64,000 bases of DNA, taken from positions 71,611 through 135,610 of the forward strand of contig SJOL01003073.1 in the NCBI GenBank assembly GCA_004794785.1, written 5' to 3'. The stretch's first letter is position 1; each line of letters starts with the position of its first letter. The notes under the pieces are model-generated. The model worked only from the letters and a program-made list of their open reading frames with translations, ran no database searches and had not been told where the DNA came from. The position numbers and the translations under genes were made by a program. This stretch comes from Opisthorchis felineus (taxonomy: Eukaryota > Platyhelminthes > Trematoda > Opisthorchiida > Opisthorchiidae). Shown here piece after piece: positions 14,801 through 27,458 of the stretch.

Positions 14801-16389
14801 TTACTTGGAAGTTATTCTTTGTCATACTTTAAAACTGTGAATAAGGGGAAGGGTCACACCAGTTACCTAATGCCAATAAAGCCTAAAGTTTACCGGTGAA
14901 CAGGAAAACAAAAATTTTGGACTTCTTTGGGTCAGCCTACGCATTCCAGTGTTACTAAAGATAACACCGATACCTGAATTCGTCAAATCGAGCATCGTTT
15001 TTCAGTTTACTTGCATCCGCAAAGCCGAACACGTTGAGATGGAAATGGAGCAACGCTGTACGCTCAAAACAACGTGCAACTCAACAACCTAATCCATGGA
15101 ATAGAGAACCGCATTAGGTTTCTATAAGCTTTATGTTAGTGAAACCACTGACTAAGCACACGTAAGAAAAACCGTAAGTCTTTGAAATCACATCGTCCTA
15201 GACACAGCATTACCAAAATATACAGCTACACCCTGCGATAATCTGCTTCATTGTGTTCTATGTTTATATGTATATGTCCGAGTTTTTTTTGTTGAACAGA
15301 AATCACAATGAAACTTTTACCGCATCTGTGTTACCCTGAATTTTTCCATCAACCGGCCACCGCGAGTGACCCGAGACCATGAAATTTTTAAATTCTTATC
15401 TTTCGTTTGGGGTCACACTGGCGGAGAAAAAAGAGTGCTATTTACTATATCCGTGACGGTATAGATATTATTCGCCACCCAATATTTTGTGCCAAATTTT
15501 ACACTGCCATCGTTTACCAGTTACTGTTTCACTTTAAACAAACTCTATATGTTACAGATATCTAGATGTGTCAGGTACAAAAACCTCGCCCAGGGAAATA
15601 TGTTTTTAGATGATATTTTGACGAATTTGCGAAGGCCATTCGAGTGATGTGGTTTATACATGTATGAAACAAGTTCAAAAAAGAAGGGTTATCGTTTAGA
15701 ACTGAAAAACGATGACCACAAACCAAATTCGCAAGCTGTATGAGGTGACATTTAATAAAGCATTAGTAGAAGTGCTTTCTCTTGGCATAGAACTTTCTTC
15801 AACACAGTCCTGAGCTAGTTATAAGGGGAATAGGATACCGCTTGAACATTTGTATTCCCAGACTTTTGATTCAAAACCGAATGGCGACGAAGCATTTGCT
15901 ATCAATAAACGATTATCTCAAGTAGCGGATCGAAACCTATCTACAGGGCGATAACGCGAAGAACATCTTCAGCTCAGAAATAACATGGAGATAATCATTA
16001 GCAGACCAAATAAAGTGCGTAGTTCCGCTGAAAAGAATAGATCCACCTTGAAAGGTACCACGAATTTTGGTAAACGAGAATATTATCACATTTCGAATGA
16101 GAGAAAACTCGCATCCTCAGAATCACCAGAGAGCAACCGCTCTATGTTTTCTGTGTACGGTCCTCAGAAAACTTCAGCTCGGCCTCAATGAAATTCTGAC
16201 AGAATTTAACCAAGTCCACTCAAACTTCAACTTTAACTTCATTCAATTAAAAAATTTATAACTCCATTGGTCTTCTGGATCTTGGAATGAATAGAAAAAA
16301 CTATGGGAAGAGTTCAGAGAAAAAACGACCACAAATAGACAGTGCATCCAGTATGAGAGGTTTGTTCCCTTGAACCAAAAGAGGAATAC
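11886..16389. other. no confirmed gene
   Basis: Many 60-80 codon frames lie on both strands (for example 13671-13883, 14475-14720 and 15985-16191), overlapping one another. None has a convincing acceptor-donor pair. The frame at 15985-16191 has a basic, protein-like composition and could be an upstream part of the element relic that follows. Confidence 0.35.
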
Positions 16390-16392
16390 TAT

Positions 16393-16745
16393 ATGATATC
16401 TGACCGACAAATCAATAAGAATTCTCTCGGACGACGAGCTGAAGGTAAAGTCAAAATTATTAGAGAACGTTCATCTAAAACAGACACCTATTCCGCTTTT
16501 TGCAAATCCAAAAAGCGAGTAAAACCTACACCGGAATTGGTATTTGCTGGGAAGCAACAAAGCCATATCTGTCTACCTTTCAAAGGCAACCTTGTTGCCA
16601 AAAGGATGTCGCAGAGTGGAGACTCCACAAACATATTGAAACGGCTTATGCGTATACAAGTTTACGGGTAACCCTGATTGATTCAAATCGTACGTTCGTT
16701 CCCACCGAAGTTTTTCAAGTGGTGTACCGCGTCTCAATACATTAA
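16393..16745 (+). pseudogene. probable Penelope-like retroelement ORF relic (linker before the endonuclease)
   Basis: Two overlapping frames together resemble the stretch between reverse transcriptase and GIY-YIG endonuclease in Penelope-like elements. The first ends ICLPFKGNLVAKRM. The second continues with IETAYAYTSLRVTLIDSNRT and a following FVP. The switch of frame implies at least one indel. No GIY-YIG motif is readable downstream. The assignment rests on remembered family layout and is tentative. Such elements are the known hosts of hammerheads like the one at 8069-8161. Confidence 0.35.
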
Positions 16746-18604
16746 GTGAAGTTTACGTGAACTTGGTTGCATGCCCCATGCTGAAGCGATATCCATCCGA
16801 CTGCGTAAAACTAAAGTCGATGCACAAAGCAGTTCATTAGGACAATCAAGCCGAAGACATTTGCAAACTAGAACAGATCCCCGATTATGCAGTGGTTGAA
16901 AATAATCTTTGTTCTCCAGCTTTTGTGCGGTGATTAACGTGCAATTCACTGACAAACACTAAGCTTCTATTTTTCCCTATTCAATGTACAACATCGAGGC
17001 GTCAATGTTGAACACTGAAGTTATATTGTCGATGATGACCTCTTTTTTAAAATGAAATTCCCTGTTAGTTGTGTTATAAAGTGTCTGAGGTCCACACACA
17101 GAAAAAAATACTTGTTTGCTATTCTTCCGTTCCAGTGACTTGTCCGGCTATACTTGAGAGTATGAAATAATTCAAATCTCCAAGTTGACATACTGTTTAA
17201 AAGAACCACGGAAATAATATTATCACCAAGACATAACAGTGTGAACGGTCAAGCGTGTACCTTTTGATTTTATTAACAGAGAAGACTTGAAAATCAACGA
17301 GACACCAGCAGGATTCTGCAAAGACTGTTGCACCAAAGTATCGGCGAAATTTCCGAGGTCAGTTTGAACGAATATTCTCACCAGTGAGGAAAGCACTGAC
17401 ATAACAAGATAAATCAATTCGTACAGGTGCCAGAACTCACGCAACCAGCTGGTCAAGTGGTAGGATCGATCGAGTTTCATACCGCGTTAAACTCCAGTTA
17501 ACTACAGTCTGAACGTAACCAAAGAATCTCATTTCGACTGGGATTGTTTTACATGCTCCATGTACAACGAACGGACATCTTAGGAACGCGACTGAGTTCT
17601 GTGCGTAAGTCCAGGCTAAATAGACAGGAGGCTTACTCCCTGTTACTTCTAATAGCCTATCGGAGGCATAAACCCCAGCGTCTGGTGATGAACTCTGCGT
17701 TCTGACGTTCACTCGTTGGGCTTAATCACAGTCCTCGTATACTCGGTTGTGCAAATCTCCTGCAAGTGTCATAGGGCAGAGAACGTGAGCATCATAGGGT
17801 TTGGGTTTCCCCGACTGACTGAAGGTAGCTAGAACAGCAGCGGGCTATTTTGGGTTGGTAAACAAGGTTAAAATTTTACACTGTTCTTCATGAAGGCTCG
17901 ATCCGATCATTTCATTACCGGCCATTAAAAAGTTCTGTAAAGCTTGGTGAAGCTGAAAACTTTCTGGAAACTAGTCATAAAAAAGCCTCCCAAATTGAGA
18001 GTGGTCTAGCAAAACTACATAAGTCGATTAGGAAGCTTGTCTTATCATAACTATCTTGTCCACAAGTTTTCTCCAGGATTAGACTATTACGGGCAGTCAG
18101 TGAGCCTAAGGAATTCAGAAGTTGACATGATAGTTGGGTGACGCCATAAAGTTTTTGATGGTATTAGCTAAATACACCTATTTGCCTACCAATTTTTTTT
18201 GACGGGAGACTCACCTGGAACCCAGGTGGTTGTTAAATGGTGACGCCCGGTCTCACTTACTACATAAAAGGGTTGGTGTAAAAGCATGTATAAACTGTCC
18301 GAAGACATTCCCTCTTGACTTCCTGAGTAGATATGAACAACATGGGTGGTTGGTCAGCAGTGTAAGTAGTACACTTGGGCAAGTTGTAGCTCTACCATCT
18401 TTCTCTCACGTATATCTCGTCATGTGATCCAGTTTTGACTGGATTCTCGAGTGATACTTCTATGACGGAGAGCTTTTTACCACTTTGATGTATTTTACCC
18501 TTTAGTAAGTAGTGAAAAGAGCTCAGAGGCGCAGCCAGTCTGTAGGTGAAGCTCTTGTATGCTGGATATTATTGTTGGACATCTTTGTTACTCACCGTCA
18601 ACAG
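16746..18604. other. no gene seen
   Basis: Short frames only, mainly on the minus strand (16734-17712), without splice support. Confidence 0.35.
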
Positions 18605-18878
18605 TCTACGGCACAATGATTCTGGACGTTTTAGCATAGAACGGCCTCACTTGCAAAGGTCATATCTCAAGTCGAACTCAGGACAGCTAAAAAGACTGAA
18701 GCAACTAGCACAGTCAGACTGTTCGCTGATATTCTGTTTCTTTGATGTTCAGATTGGTGTTTATCTGTCTGTTAATTTGCTTATTTGTTTTTTAGATATG
18801 TATGTTTTAAAGCAAACACTCACTTCTCATGAGCAACCTGACTGTAGTCTCAAATACATGAGAGTCGATGGTGTGTAA
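18605..18878 (+). CDS. possible 3'-terminal exon with hydrophobic segment
   Basis: A pyrimidine-rich acceptor (TTACTCACCGTCAACAG) ends at 18604. After one leading base the frame is open for 91 codons to a stop. A basic stretch (QLKRLKQLAQ) is followed by a hydrophobic span (CSLIFCFFDVQIGVYL and on to LLICFL) that could cross a membrane. No upstream exon was matched. Confidence 0.3.
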
Positions 18879-20211
18879 AGGTTCTGTGCGCGGAATACCT
18901 GGTGATGCCTTTTCAGTGTAGTTGAATTTGTAATGTTTACGCACCCTTTCAGTTGTCATGCGTTTCTGGTAATTGCATCATACTTCTCCTCTAAGCCTCA
19001 GATGAGACTAAATAGGCCTGAAAATGCATAGCCTGTCTTACTGAAAAAACGCAACCAGTCACTTCTGTTTCCACCGTGGGACCTAAAGTGGAGGAAGCTA
19101 TGAGCGGTGAGAACTGGTGGGTGATTATTTTTTATCTCACTGGAGACGTCACTCACTGATGTCTACACATGGATATAAATAGACGCACATATGTAATCAT
19201 TACACCATGAGATGCTCTATCTCCCCATCGAAGACACTTAAGTGACACTTAAGTGAATGTATGTGGTGATCTGCTTCTGGTGCCATCAAAGTTGATAAGG
19301 CAGACTAGAAGACATTATGCCACTTATTTGCTTTAAACCAGGCCTTTCGTCGATTTCCCGCGGGATACCAAATACAGATAGCCACGTGATAATTACAGGC
19401 AACAGTAGAAGATTTCGCTGTGAAATTTATCAGCTGTTGAACGAGAATCTGTATTTTCACTGGTTTGTTGTAGTTCTCGCCTGAAGCTTATCGATAGCAG
19501 GTGTCTGGTGTAACTGACCGCGATATCAGTTGAACAAGAAAATAGGTAGCTCTCTTTTACTCATTTACAAAAGTATTTAGGTAGGAACGTTGCATTTTAA
19601 CTCCGGGCGGCTGGTATGCTGTAGAGCTTACCTGAGTCTTCTATGCGTGATAACCAGTTGAGGCTCTGAAATGTCCCACTTGAGACCTACAGATACACTT
19701 CAAGAAACCCAAGCAAAAAACATGCACTGTTACATTAGTTTGAAGAAGAGATTTCTAGAACGTAACGACTGTTTTATGAAATATGATATGCCACAGTATT
19801 CTACCTGTAGTAATATCCTACTGTAGTTGTTGAATGCTACGTACTATATTCTGAATGCTTATGGTTCGAATATTTTTATTTAGGGTGATGCATTCATAGG
19901 CTGAATAAATCCTTAACAGTTCGTTTAATATCTGCCGTTGCATTCACTTCAGTGTAAATCAACCTTAAGTATTATAGCGGAACTTTGGGAGGAATGGGTT
20001 GATTTTGTCTGGATATTATAGCAGCTGTCTGGCGTTTTCGTGTACTTATTTGAAAGATGTGGTGGCTAAACGATGTCAGCGATGTTCATGGTGTCAGTTT
20101 CTATCCAGATTGTCTGACTGAATGCTGGAGGTGTAGGCACCTCAGGTGGGTGTGGTAGGATAATCGTAGCTCTCCGTCCCTGTCCCATTTTTTGCTTTTT
20201 TCCATTGTAAG
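18879..20211. other. no gene seen
   Basis: Nothing recognisable, apart from a short direct duplication of CACTTAAGTGA near 19238-19259. Confidence 0.35.
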
Positions 20212-20437
20212 GCTTTGTTCAAATACGTCGACAGGGTTGAGCAGGAATGAATCACCAGTCTTCTCATCTAGTGTTGTTGTCAGTGATGATGGTGATGATG
20301 ATGACCAGCTGATACGCGATTGTGGCTTTATTTACAAAATGACAGAAATATCTTCGTGTCTCCTCTTTGTCCACGTACCCTCCAGTTATCCGACAGTCGA
20401 TATAGATGTGGACCGATTGAGGATTTTCAAGCATTGA
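20212..20437 (+). CDS. possible 3'-terminal exon with acidic stretch
   Basis: A long pyrimidine tract and AAG acceptor end at 20211. One leading base is followed by 75 codons including the stop. The peptide has a serine-rich then acidic block (SSSVVVSDDGDDDDQLIRD). Part of the acidic block is encoded by a GAT repeat, which may be microsatellite rather than selected coding sequence. No family was recognised. Confidence 0.33.
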
Positions 20438-22254
20438 TCGTGTCAAGCAAGTGAGAATATCTTTTACTTCGATAACATTAATTCATCACGTCAGCATCCT
20501 AACTAATTCAACTCCATCTTAACTGCGCACCATTAAATCAGAACCACTCAAGCCACATAGGAAGCTGGCTCAATAAGAACCGTTGGTCAAGGCACAAATA
20601 AGAAAGTTGAACTTCAGCAGAGGGGTAAATAGCGAGTCCGTCATGACAACCAGAGTCATGAATCCGAAAACCGTGTTACGCACCAAGCCCGAATCCGTCG
20701 TCTTGTTACGGAACCGATTGGTGTTACAACTAGGAATGCAGTAGAAAAACTGTTTTCTCATGGCAGTAAGTGATAAGGGGCAAGGATATAGGTATAAAGA
20801 TTGAGAATGCGTTAATGCTAAACAGCGAAGCAACGGTTGATTTGGATTGCATAATCAGCCGCGTTGACAGTTCTTAATTGAAATGCTTTTAAACGTAGCT
20901 AACGTTTTCGTGATTCACACAGTACCTGATTTGTTTATTAATATGCTAGACGCATGAGAGATTGTTGTTTATAGGAGTGCGAATGGTTAAGTAGAAAATT
21001 CAGGCAGGTGCAATGGTTAGATACAAGGTTTTACTGGGTAACACCAAGCAATGCACTCATAGTCTCAGGGTGATAAGTTTAATCAGCTAATCAACGTATC
21101 AAAATTGAAAAAAGTTATTCTAACTGAATCAACGACCATCTCAATAGGTCACGGTGACTGAAGCAGTGTACCACATCAAGATAAAGGAATATATAAACAG
21201 GCTGTAAGCTGTACCTGCCATGGTAGCGAAAATATGGAATTATTGATTCCCCCCAACGTTCTCTAAAAAGCTTTTTAATCCGAAGTGACTGCTGCTGCCC
21301 TAAAACGCAGGACGAACGTATTCGAGGGACCAATTCGACCTGTTTCAAACTGTGATGTATCATATAGTTCAAACTTAAGATGGAAGGAATCACAGGCAGA
21401 AAATATCGCGTAAAAAATACTTTGTGGACAATACTAGGGTTCCTTATTTACAGATTTTTAGAATCTGAACTTTTCATCTGACGGAACTATGAGCAGGGAG
21501 CAGGGATGATTCCACACCACATTCCGATGAAAAATGGAAAGAAATTGACTGTTGATATATTATAGAAAACGGGTATTAGTAAAACAGGACAACCACATTG
21601 AGGAAGGGAAGGGAAAACCATTTTCAAAAGACCAGCACAGATACAATAACCGTTCTAGTTACTGCAAAACGTGAAGAAGGCTTTAAACTTCACGTCTTAT
21701 TTCGTTAAGTTGAATGGAGAATACAAAACTGTTTCATCTCTTTGTCTGCCGCACGCTAATTTTGCCCAAGTTCTGATGAGGCTGCGAAAATATTCTGGTT
21801 TAAAGATTCAGTAGGAACGTCGTACTACTTCTACTGCTTATGTCGTTCGCCAAACCACGGGGCGAGATCCAGCACAACCTGTCTTAATAATCCGGTGATT
21901 TACCTCAGCCGGGTGCCTTTGCTTCACAAAATTCTGGATGTTTTATTTGAGTCAGATTAATTTCTATCTCCTGCAAGTGGTTCCATCAGGGTCAGATGCT
22001 GCAGTGCCGATTGGGCAGACATTTACTGGGTTCGCGCTCATCACACGATTGTATGCATTATCACCGTGCATGCTTGCCGAAGGAATGCCTCTGCAGTCGA
22101 TGTGTTATCATTACTGGTAGCGTGTCAGGTGCCGGAGAAGTTTATTGGTTTTACCTATCCTGGCAGATGATCTGCCCAATGGCTGTTAATCAGGTGGCTG
22201 TTAATTTATTCGCCGAGCTTCGCAATTAGCACGCAGACGTTTAATCACAAAACA
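20438..22254. other. no gene seen
   Basis: Short frames on both strands. A CTGATGAG at about 21776 lacks a hammerhead context. Confidence 0.35.
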
Positions 22255-22264
22255 AGTGTGCATC

Positions 22265-22345
22265 ATCACCGCACACTGGTGATACCTCCTCGTTCAGTGA
22301 CGAAACATAGCCAAGCTTGACGAGCAGATCAATGGCCACCTGACC
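22265..22345 (+). repeat. diverged family 3 hammerhead-like unit
   Basis: CTGGTGA (22276-22282), an AGTGACGAAAC segment ending at about 22306, then AGCTTGACGAGCAGATCAA. It shares this order with the copies at 11.8 and 22.75 kb. Confidence 0.45.
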
Positions 22346-22611
22346 AAAACAACCAGCGCCATCACTGGGTTTTGATGAGAGTACCAGTTTTCAGCAAAGT
22401 GTCTGATCCTCAGTCCGTCACCAAAGTTGTCAGGCCAAGATTAAGTTCAAGTGCGCATTTGAGTGAATGCTTCCACTGCTATGATCGGGATCAGACGTGT
22501 CACTCAGTCCCAGTGTAATTATAGCCCAATCGAAAGTAGGTGAAAGCGCACAATAAGTGAAACATGGATACGCTATTGAGGAAAATGTCGGTAGCTCAGG
22601 TAGCGTAGATG

Positions 22612-22689
22612 GTCGTTGGTTTGTTCGTTGAGCTGGGCAACTTAATTGCAAACGTTTCATCAATAATCGAGGTGAAATCATAGATGCGT
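22612..22689 (-). repeat. family 3 hammerhead-like unit, minus strand
   Basis: On the reverse strand it reads TTTCACCTCG, then TTGATGAAACGTTTGCAATT and CCCAGCTCAACGAACAAACC. It matches the plus copy at 22748-22830 and points away from it. Confidence 0.6.
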
Positions 22690-22739
22690 TGTTAGGGAGC
22701 GTGATTGGGCACAACTACCTACCCATCGCTACTCTTCAC

Positions 22740-22835
22740 TACAGTCCCTGATGATGTCACCTCGACTAGTGATGAAACGTTTGCAATCAAATTGTCCAGC
22801 TCAGCAAACAAACCAATAATCAAACAGGTATATTT
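22740..22835 (+). repeat. family 3 hammerhead-like unit, plus strand
   Basis: CTGATGA is at 22748-22754. A stem GTCAC/AGTGA bounds the loop CTCGACT, followed by TGAAACGTTT (22773-22782) and AGCTCAGCAAACAAACC. The core order CTGATGA-stem-GAAAC is that of a hammerhead with a palindromic stem III (ACGT). I could not find a convincing stem I partner. Confidence 0.55.
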
Positions 22836-23484
22836 GATAGAAATCGAACACGAACCCCAGTCAGCGATGTGCATTTCCAGAAGGACCGGTTCTGTGTCGG
22901 TCCTGGAAGTTTTACTTTTCTCGTATATCTGTATATTATGGGTCTAGTAGCTCAAAACCCAAAATTCAGAAGTGCAAGCAGATTTCACTTCTCACAGCAC
23001 CTGAATTACCCCATCAAATGAAATACCGTCTAGAGAGCACCACTGCTTTTGAAATCTTGAATAAAATAAATGCCTAAAGTTTTATGTGATGTGAAACATT
23101 GTCTTCTTATTTGCTCTAGCTTTCATCACATGGAGTGGATAGAAGTAAGCAAATATGTGATGTTTTTACACAGCTGCAGAAGTTTTGTTAGTTGGCGTTC
23201 ACTTGTTCAAACTGTCATAAGAGTGCGACAGATTACCACACCGAGTTTAGGTGGCAAACACGAAGTATTTTCTCGCACGACATAAGTGTGCCGTTTCTGG
23301 CTCACCATTGTGCACAGAGAATCAATTTGTTTCTTATCAACCAATGAAACTGCTTGAACATTTAAAGTAAGAAAACAGAATCAAATGATCAATGAGTTTA
23401 TAGGCAGTAACCGCCCTAACTTGTCTGTGTTAGAAAGATTTAATCCAAAGATCTTTTAGTCTGACGTAAAAGATCATCTTTATT
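22836..23484. other. no gene seen
   Basis: Short frames only. Confidence 0.35.
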
Positions 23485-24075
23485 GACAGGAAGACAAGAG
23501 GAAAACACCGGCGTTTCATTGCAATACAACCATGTCAATTTATTTGAATAAAACCTTATAATACATTAAAAAATGGGATAGGAAGTGGGACCTGAGGTTA
23601 GCCTATCACAGAAATCCGAGCTTCCTAAACCTCCAACACGTAGTCAGACAGTCTTGATAGGAACTCACATAGATCAGCCGACATAGCAGTCAGTGTCCCC
23701 AGCCAAGCACAGAGAAGCCAAACAGCACCAACAACACCCAAACTTTTTGCAACATGATTCATTCCCCTGTACTTTGTCAAATTCTGTCAACCCTGAATCA
23801 GGCACGGGAGACAGCGCGCGTCTCAGTAAGTTGTAACTGTATGTGCAAAATACATGGTCCAACAATCTTGGCTTACAATGGTGGATGCATTCTTTGATAA
23901 AAGTACCCTCTATCTCACCAAAACCCCGTCTCCTGACCACCGCATTGCGAATTCGTTGGTTCCAGCTCCATCTATAATTCTGGGAAATCGTTTGTCAAGG
24001 ACCTAGAGATATCTCATGTCCTTCGTCCGAAATAGCCAACTCTCGCAACCGTACGATAATACAGCCCATTCTGTA
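23485..24075 (-). mobile_element. LINE 3' end relic (RTE/SR2-like)
   Basis: The reverse strand reads as the C-terminal end of a flatworm non-LTR reverse transcriptase, broken by frameshifts. Remains include MVRRRGFGE, then LLRRALSPVPDSGLTEFDK and a cysteine-rich tail near CWCCLASLCLAGDTDC. The matching segment at 37.6-38.1 kb shares the same 3' region (GTCAATTTATTTGAATAAAA against CATCAATTTATTTCAATAAG on the plus strand). It is 5' truncated and inactive. Confidence 0.65.
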
Positions 24076-25264
24076 GTCCGTTATAGGTTAGAAGACAATT
24101 CATATTGGTTCTCAGTAGAGTGTTGGCCCAAGAAATATGAGGAACTGGTTAGAGCTAGAAGAATTATGTGTGTCAATTGACGTGCGTAACGTATGCAAAC
24201 GATCTTAGCTGCTGAACAGACCGTTATACTTAAGTGACATTTCCTAACATCTATTTTATAGCGGGATATTTCAGGCCTGTGACTTCCTTGCAGATTCTTT
24301 AAATGGATGTGGAAATCCAAAGAAAACTAACCGAGGATGTCAACTGACGCAAACATCACCCCTGTTAAAGTTTGGTGACAGCCCTCATTACAAGCTGTGT
24401 TCATCTAGTACTCAAATTCTGCGTACTAAGATAAGCTGACTTCGTAAACTCCAATGACCCAGACCGCTCGCAGACCCTCAGATTAAGATAACCATAAGAA
24501 ACTTTGGCAACTACTTCCAAACCCAAGCATATAAGGCACTGGGAGAGCCACTGAAGAGAACTAGTAGAATTCGGATTAGACTACGTATGCGACATATGAG
24601 AAAAATTTGTACTACCTGTCGATTCAAAGTTGGGTATAAAAGCATTTTGTATTTCAAGAAAAATGCTGGGTAATCGTCAGATAATCCCCTGGACTCAGCA
24701 TGGAAATCTTTGGAGTACAAGAACGGGGCAACATGTGTGAAAATTTTTCATCTGTGACCGTGCTCGGGATGATTAAGAGTAATAAGTTGCTTCCCCAAGT
24801 AAATTTCGCCATATCACCTGGACTGTGATATGAATTACGGGTGGTAGCTACGATTCTGTCGTGCGGCGAGTGTTAAAACATGTGTCCAGTCGCTCCACTG
24901 CAAAGTGTCTAGAAGTTTGTTTGCAAAACTTTCTGTCTGAACTAAAATGGAAAATTTATTGGATTTATGGTCACCTATGGGAATATGGGTGCTGCAGCCT
25001 TTCAGCAGACAAACAAATGGAGTAAGCGTAACCAGTCGTGTAACCAGTCGCCGATCCAAACAGGACAACGTGACCAGTGGCGAAAGCTCAGAATGTTTAC
25101 CTAGCTACTCAACGTTTCTCTCAGAGGACCAGACAGTTTTCACGCAAATGAGCCTGGTAGACAATCGAATGTGAATGAGGAATTCCAACCTCGTGATATC
25201 CTCAATATCAGGTTTTCTTTGAAAATAGATAACTAGTTAGCTAAACATTCTTACCAACTGCCAG
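24076..25264. other. no gene seen
   Basis: Short frames only. Confidence 0.35.
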
Positions 25265-25267
25265 TAG

Positions 25268-25356
25268 AGATTTCGTCCTGCAAGTGAAGCCAATCAATAG
25301 GAATGAAACAGCTGTACAGTGCTTCTCGGCTTCACTTATAGGACGAAATCTCCACC
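25268..25356. repeat. fold-back around a family 2 hammerhead remnant
   Basis: GAGATTTCGTCC...GTGAAGCC (25268-25292) is an inverted copy of 25332-25356, with two mismatches in 25. The 39-base centre contains GAAACAGCTGTA and CAGTGC, which is the 3' half of the SINE hammerhead with an intact GTA cleavage triplet. CTGATGA has been replaced. Confidence 0.65.
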
Positions 25357-25389
25357 GAATATTCCCAAATCTCTTCACATTACTAACAA

Positions 25390-26646
25390 TGGGTAATGTC
25401 ACATACCATTTCTGCTGAGCCGTACGTGCATCCACCTGAATGCTGTCTACCAGGTGTTAAACCGAGAAAATCAGACTGGAGGCGAAAAGCAGGAAACCGT
25501 TCTGAATTTACCAGTATGCCCAACTGGTGACCCGTAATTGTCACTTCACGTAAGCACATTTGAACACCTTAGCCCCACAGTGCATGCAAAGAGTTACCTG
25601 GTGGCTCACGTCACTCAGAAGGTGCATCCTAGGCACACATAAGTGGCCAGGTAGCGCTGACAGGTTCACGACGAACCAAAGGCAAGTTTACTAAACCTTA
25701 GGGAAGCTAAAACGAATTTTTCAGGCTTAATCAGGGTGACTAAATGACCTTAATTATGAACGCAACAGGTTGATATGAATACGAAATGTTACAATAAAAA
25801 ATAGTTGTGTTCTGCTGAATCTAACACAAACGAGTTCATCTGACAAAACCTGGTACTGCCCTGGAATAAATTCACTGATGTGCTTCATGATTTATGTATT
25901 CGGATAGTGTTTCCTACAAATAAATTAAGTTATGCCACCGTTTAGCAATTTTTGGGAAAAAAAACTCTACCCCCGATTACTCTAGATATGCGTCTAACAT
26001 AATGCTGTTCAAAAAGACCACGAAATGAAGATCCCCGCAACAAGGGGTTCTTTCACCAAAGGGTTGCCATTCCTTCCTTTTTGATGAAAGCCAAAAAGCA
26101 TATTCATGGTGGTGGCAAGAAGCTTCATTTTGACTTTCCTAGTTGTATAAAGAAGCTCAGATTAGAAGTCACATATGAATTCATTCCGCGTCAAATAAGG
26201 CAATCCATTCTTCATACTATTGTTGAAGTAGTTTGATTCAGTCTTCTCTTTACCAAGATGAGGAAGTATCGAAACATGGTTGTGGAACTTACTTTATTCT
26301 AATGCAGTAATACTAGTTACACAGTTACTTCCTTCGATGGGGAAGTGACCGTGGGACCGACCAAATTTGTGGATATCTCTGAAATGCTCCCTTTTGGGGG
26401 CACATATATTGAGTCGCGCGCTGTAGCGCTTTTCTGTACGGCTGGAGCAGAAACAAATTACTGCAAATAGAATCACTACAGCGGCTTCTGAACGCATCGT
26501 TAAAAAACTTGGTTGTTATTAGCGTGTGGGACTGGTAACAGGATAACAATCTGACTTCTCCGCCATCACTCAGTTTGCTGAGTTTATTTAAAGGTATTTG
26601 AATCTAGACCTTGTTAATTAAAACAAAAAACGCAGGGAGCAAACTA
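25390..26646. other. no gene seen
   Basis: Short frames only. Two overlapping minus-strand frames at 26294-26549 lack splice support. Confidence 0.35.
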
Positions 26647-26976
26647 ATGGAAACTACAGAACGCCTGCATTTTTGCTCCTTTGATAGGCTACCCCACACT
26701 CTTCACTCCGATGGAATTTCCTATTTCCTGGTTGATTTGTACATAAATTCCGTCGAGGTTTTTGTTGGGAGGCTTGTAAATGCGGGACACAGTAAACTCG
26801 AGGAAAGCCGTAAGTTGATACAAAGGGAACAAAGCGGAACTCTGCAAACTGTGAAATATAATGGACTCTTTTCTAATTTATTTGTAGGCACCAGGATATA
26901 CCACCCATTGAGACAAGTAGCCAGAGCTAGCGAGCACTCACGTGACACCACACGCATAGTTTCCTTAGCTTATTAG
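26647..26976 (+). CDS. possible small gene or terminal exons, unrecognised protein
   Basis: From the ATG at 26647 a frame runs to TAG at 26974-26976. Inside it a GCC|GTAAGT donor (exon end 26809) and a TTATTTGTAG acceptor (exon start 26888) bound a 78-base intron in phase 1, giving 83 residues. The intron is a multiple of three and itself open, so an unspliced 109-residue reading is also possible. The peptide begins METTERLHFCSFDRLPH and includes FLVDLYINSVEVFVGRLVN. No family was recognised. Confidence 0.4.
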   Translation: METTERLHFCSFDRLPHTLHSDGISYFLVDLYINSVEVFVGRLVNAGHSKLEESRKLIQREQSGTLQTVKYNGLFSNLFVGTRIYHPLRQVARASEHSRDTTRIVSLAY

Positions 26977-27458
26977 CGACGTTACGTCCTACTAATATGG
27001 ATCTCTCAGCTGAGACAGCCGTCTGCAACTCAAACGTTTTATGAAGCCAGTCTTCATTGCATTTCTGTGTACTGCTAGGCAGAACGGCTTCTCAAGTCTA
27101 CTTGAGCAAAATGGCACGCCTACCATGATTCATTTTAAACTTTTGACCAAGAAATATGCACGTTAAGTGCAGTGATTTATTGAAGAAAATGAGCGCGAGG
27201 ACAATTGGGTGCGTGTAAAAGCCTCCTATCTTGTCGACTTCATTGACTGGGTGAGTCCTCGCGCCTATAGTTGAGCTATGTACACCTGCGTATGAATTCA
27301 ACAGCAATGATGATATTATCCGTGTCCGCATTAACAGTTTCTGGGTGGTTACCCGTTGTTGTCACCTCAAACGAACAGTCAGAGCTACATTTTTCAGTAA
27401 TGAATTAGATATGCATGATCGGTGCTCACGACTTGAATAACCACACTGCTGTTTTCAG

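Noticed and set aside
21773..21800. CTGATGAG followed by CGAAAA, a hammerhead-like string
   Set aside because: Only four bases separate the two motifs, so there is no stem II, and no stem I partners flank it.
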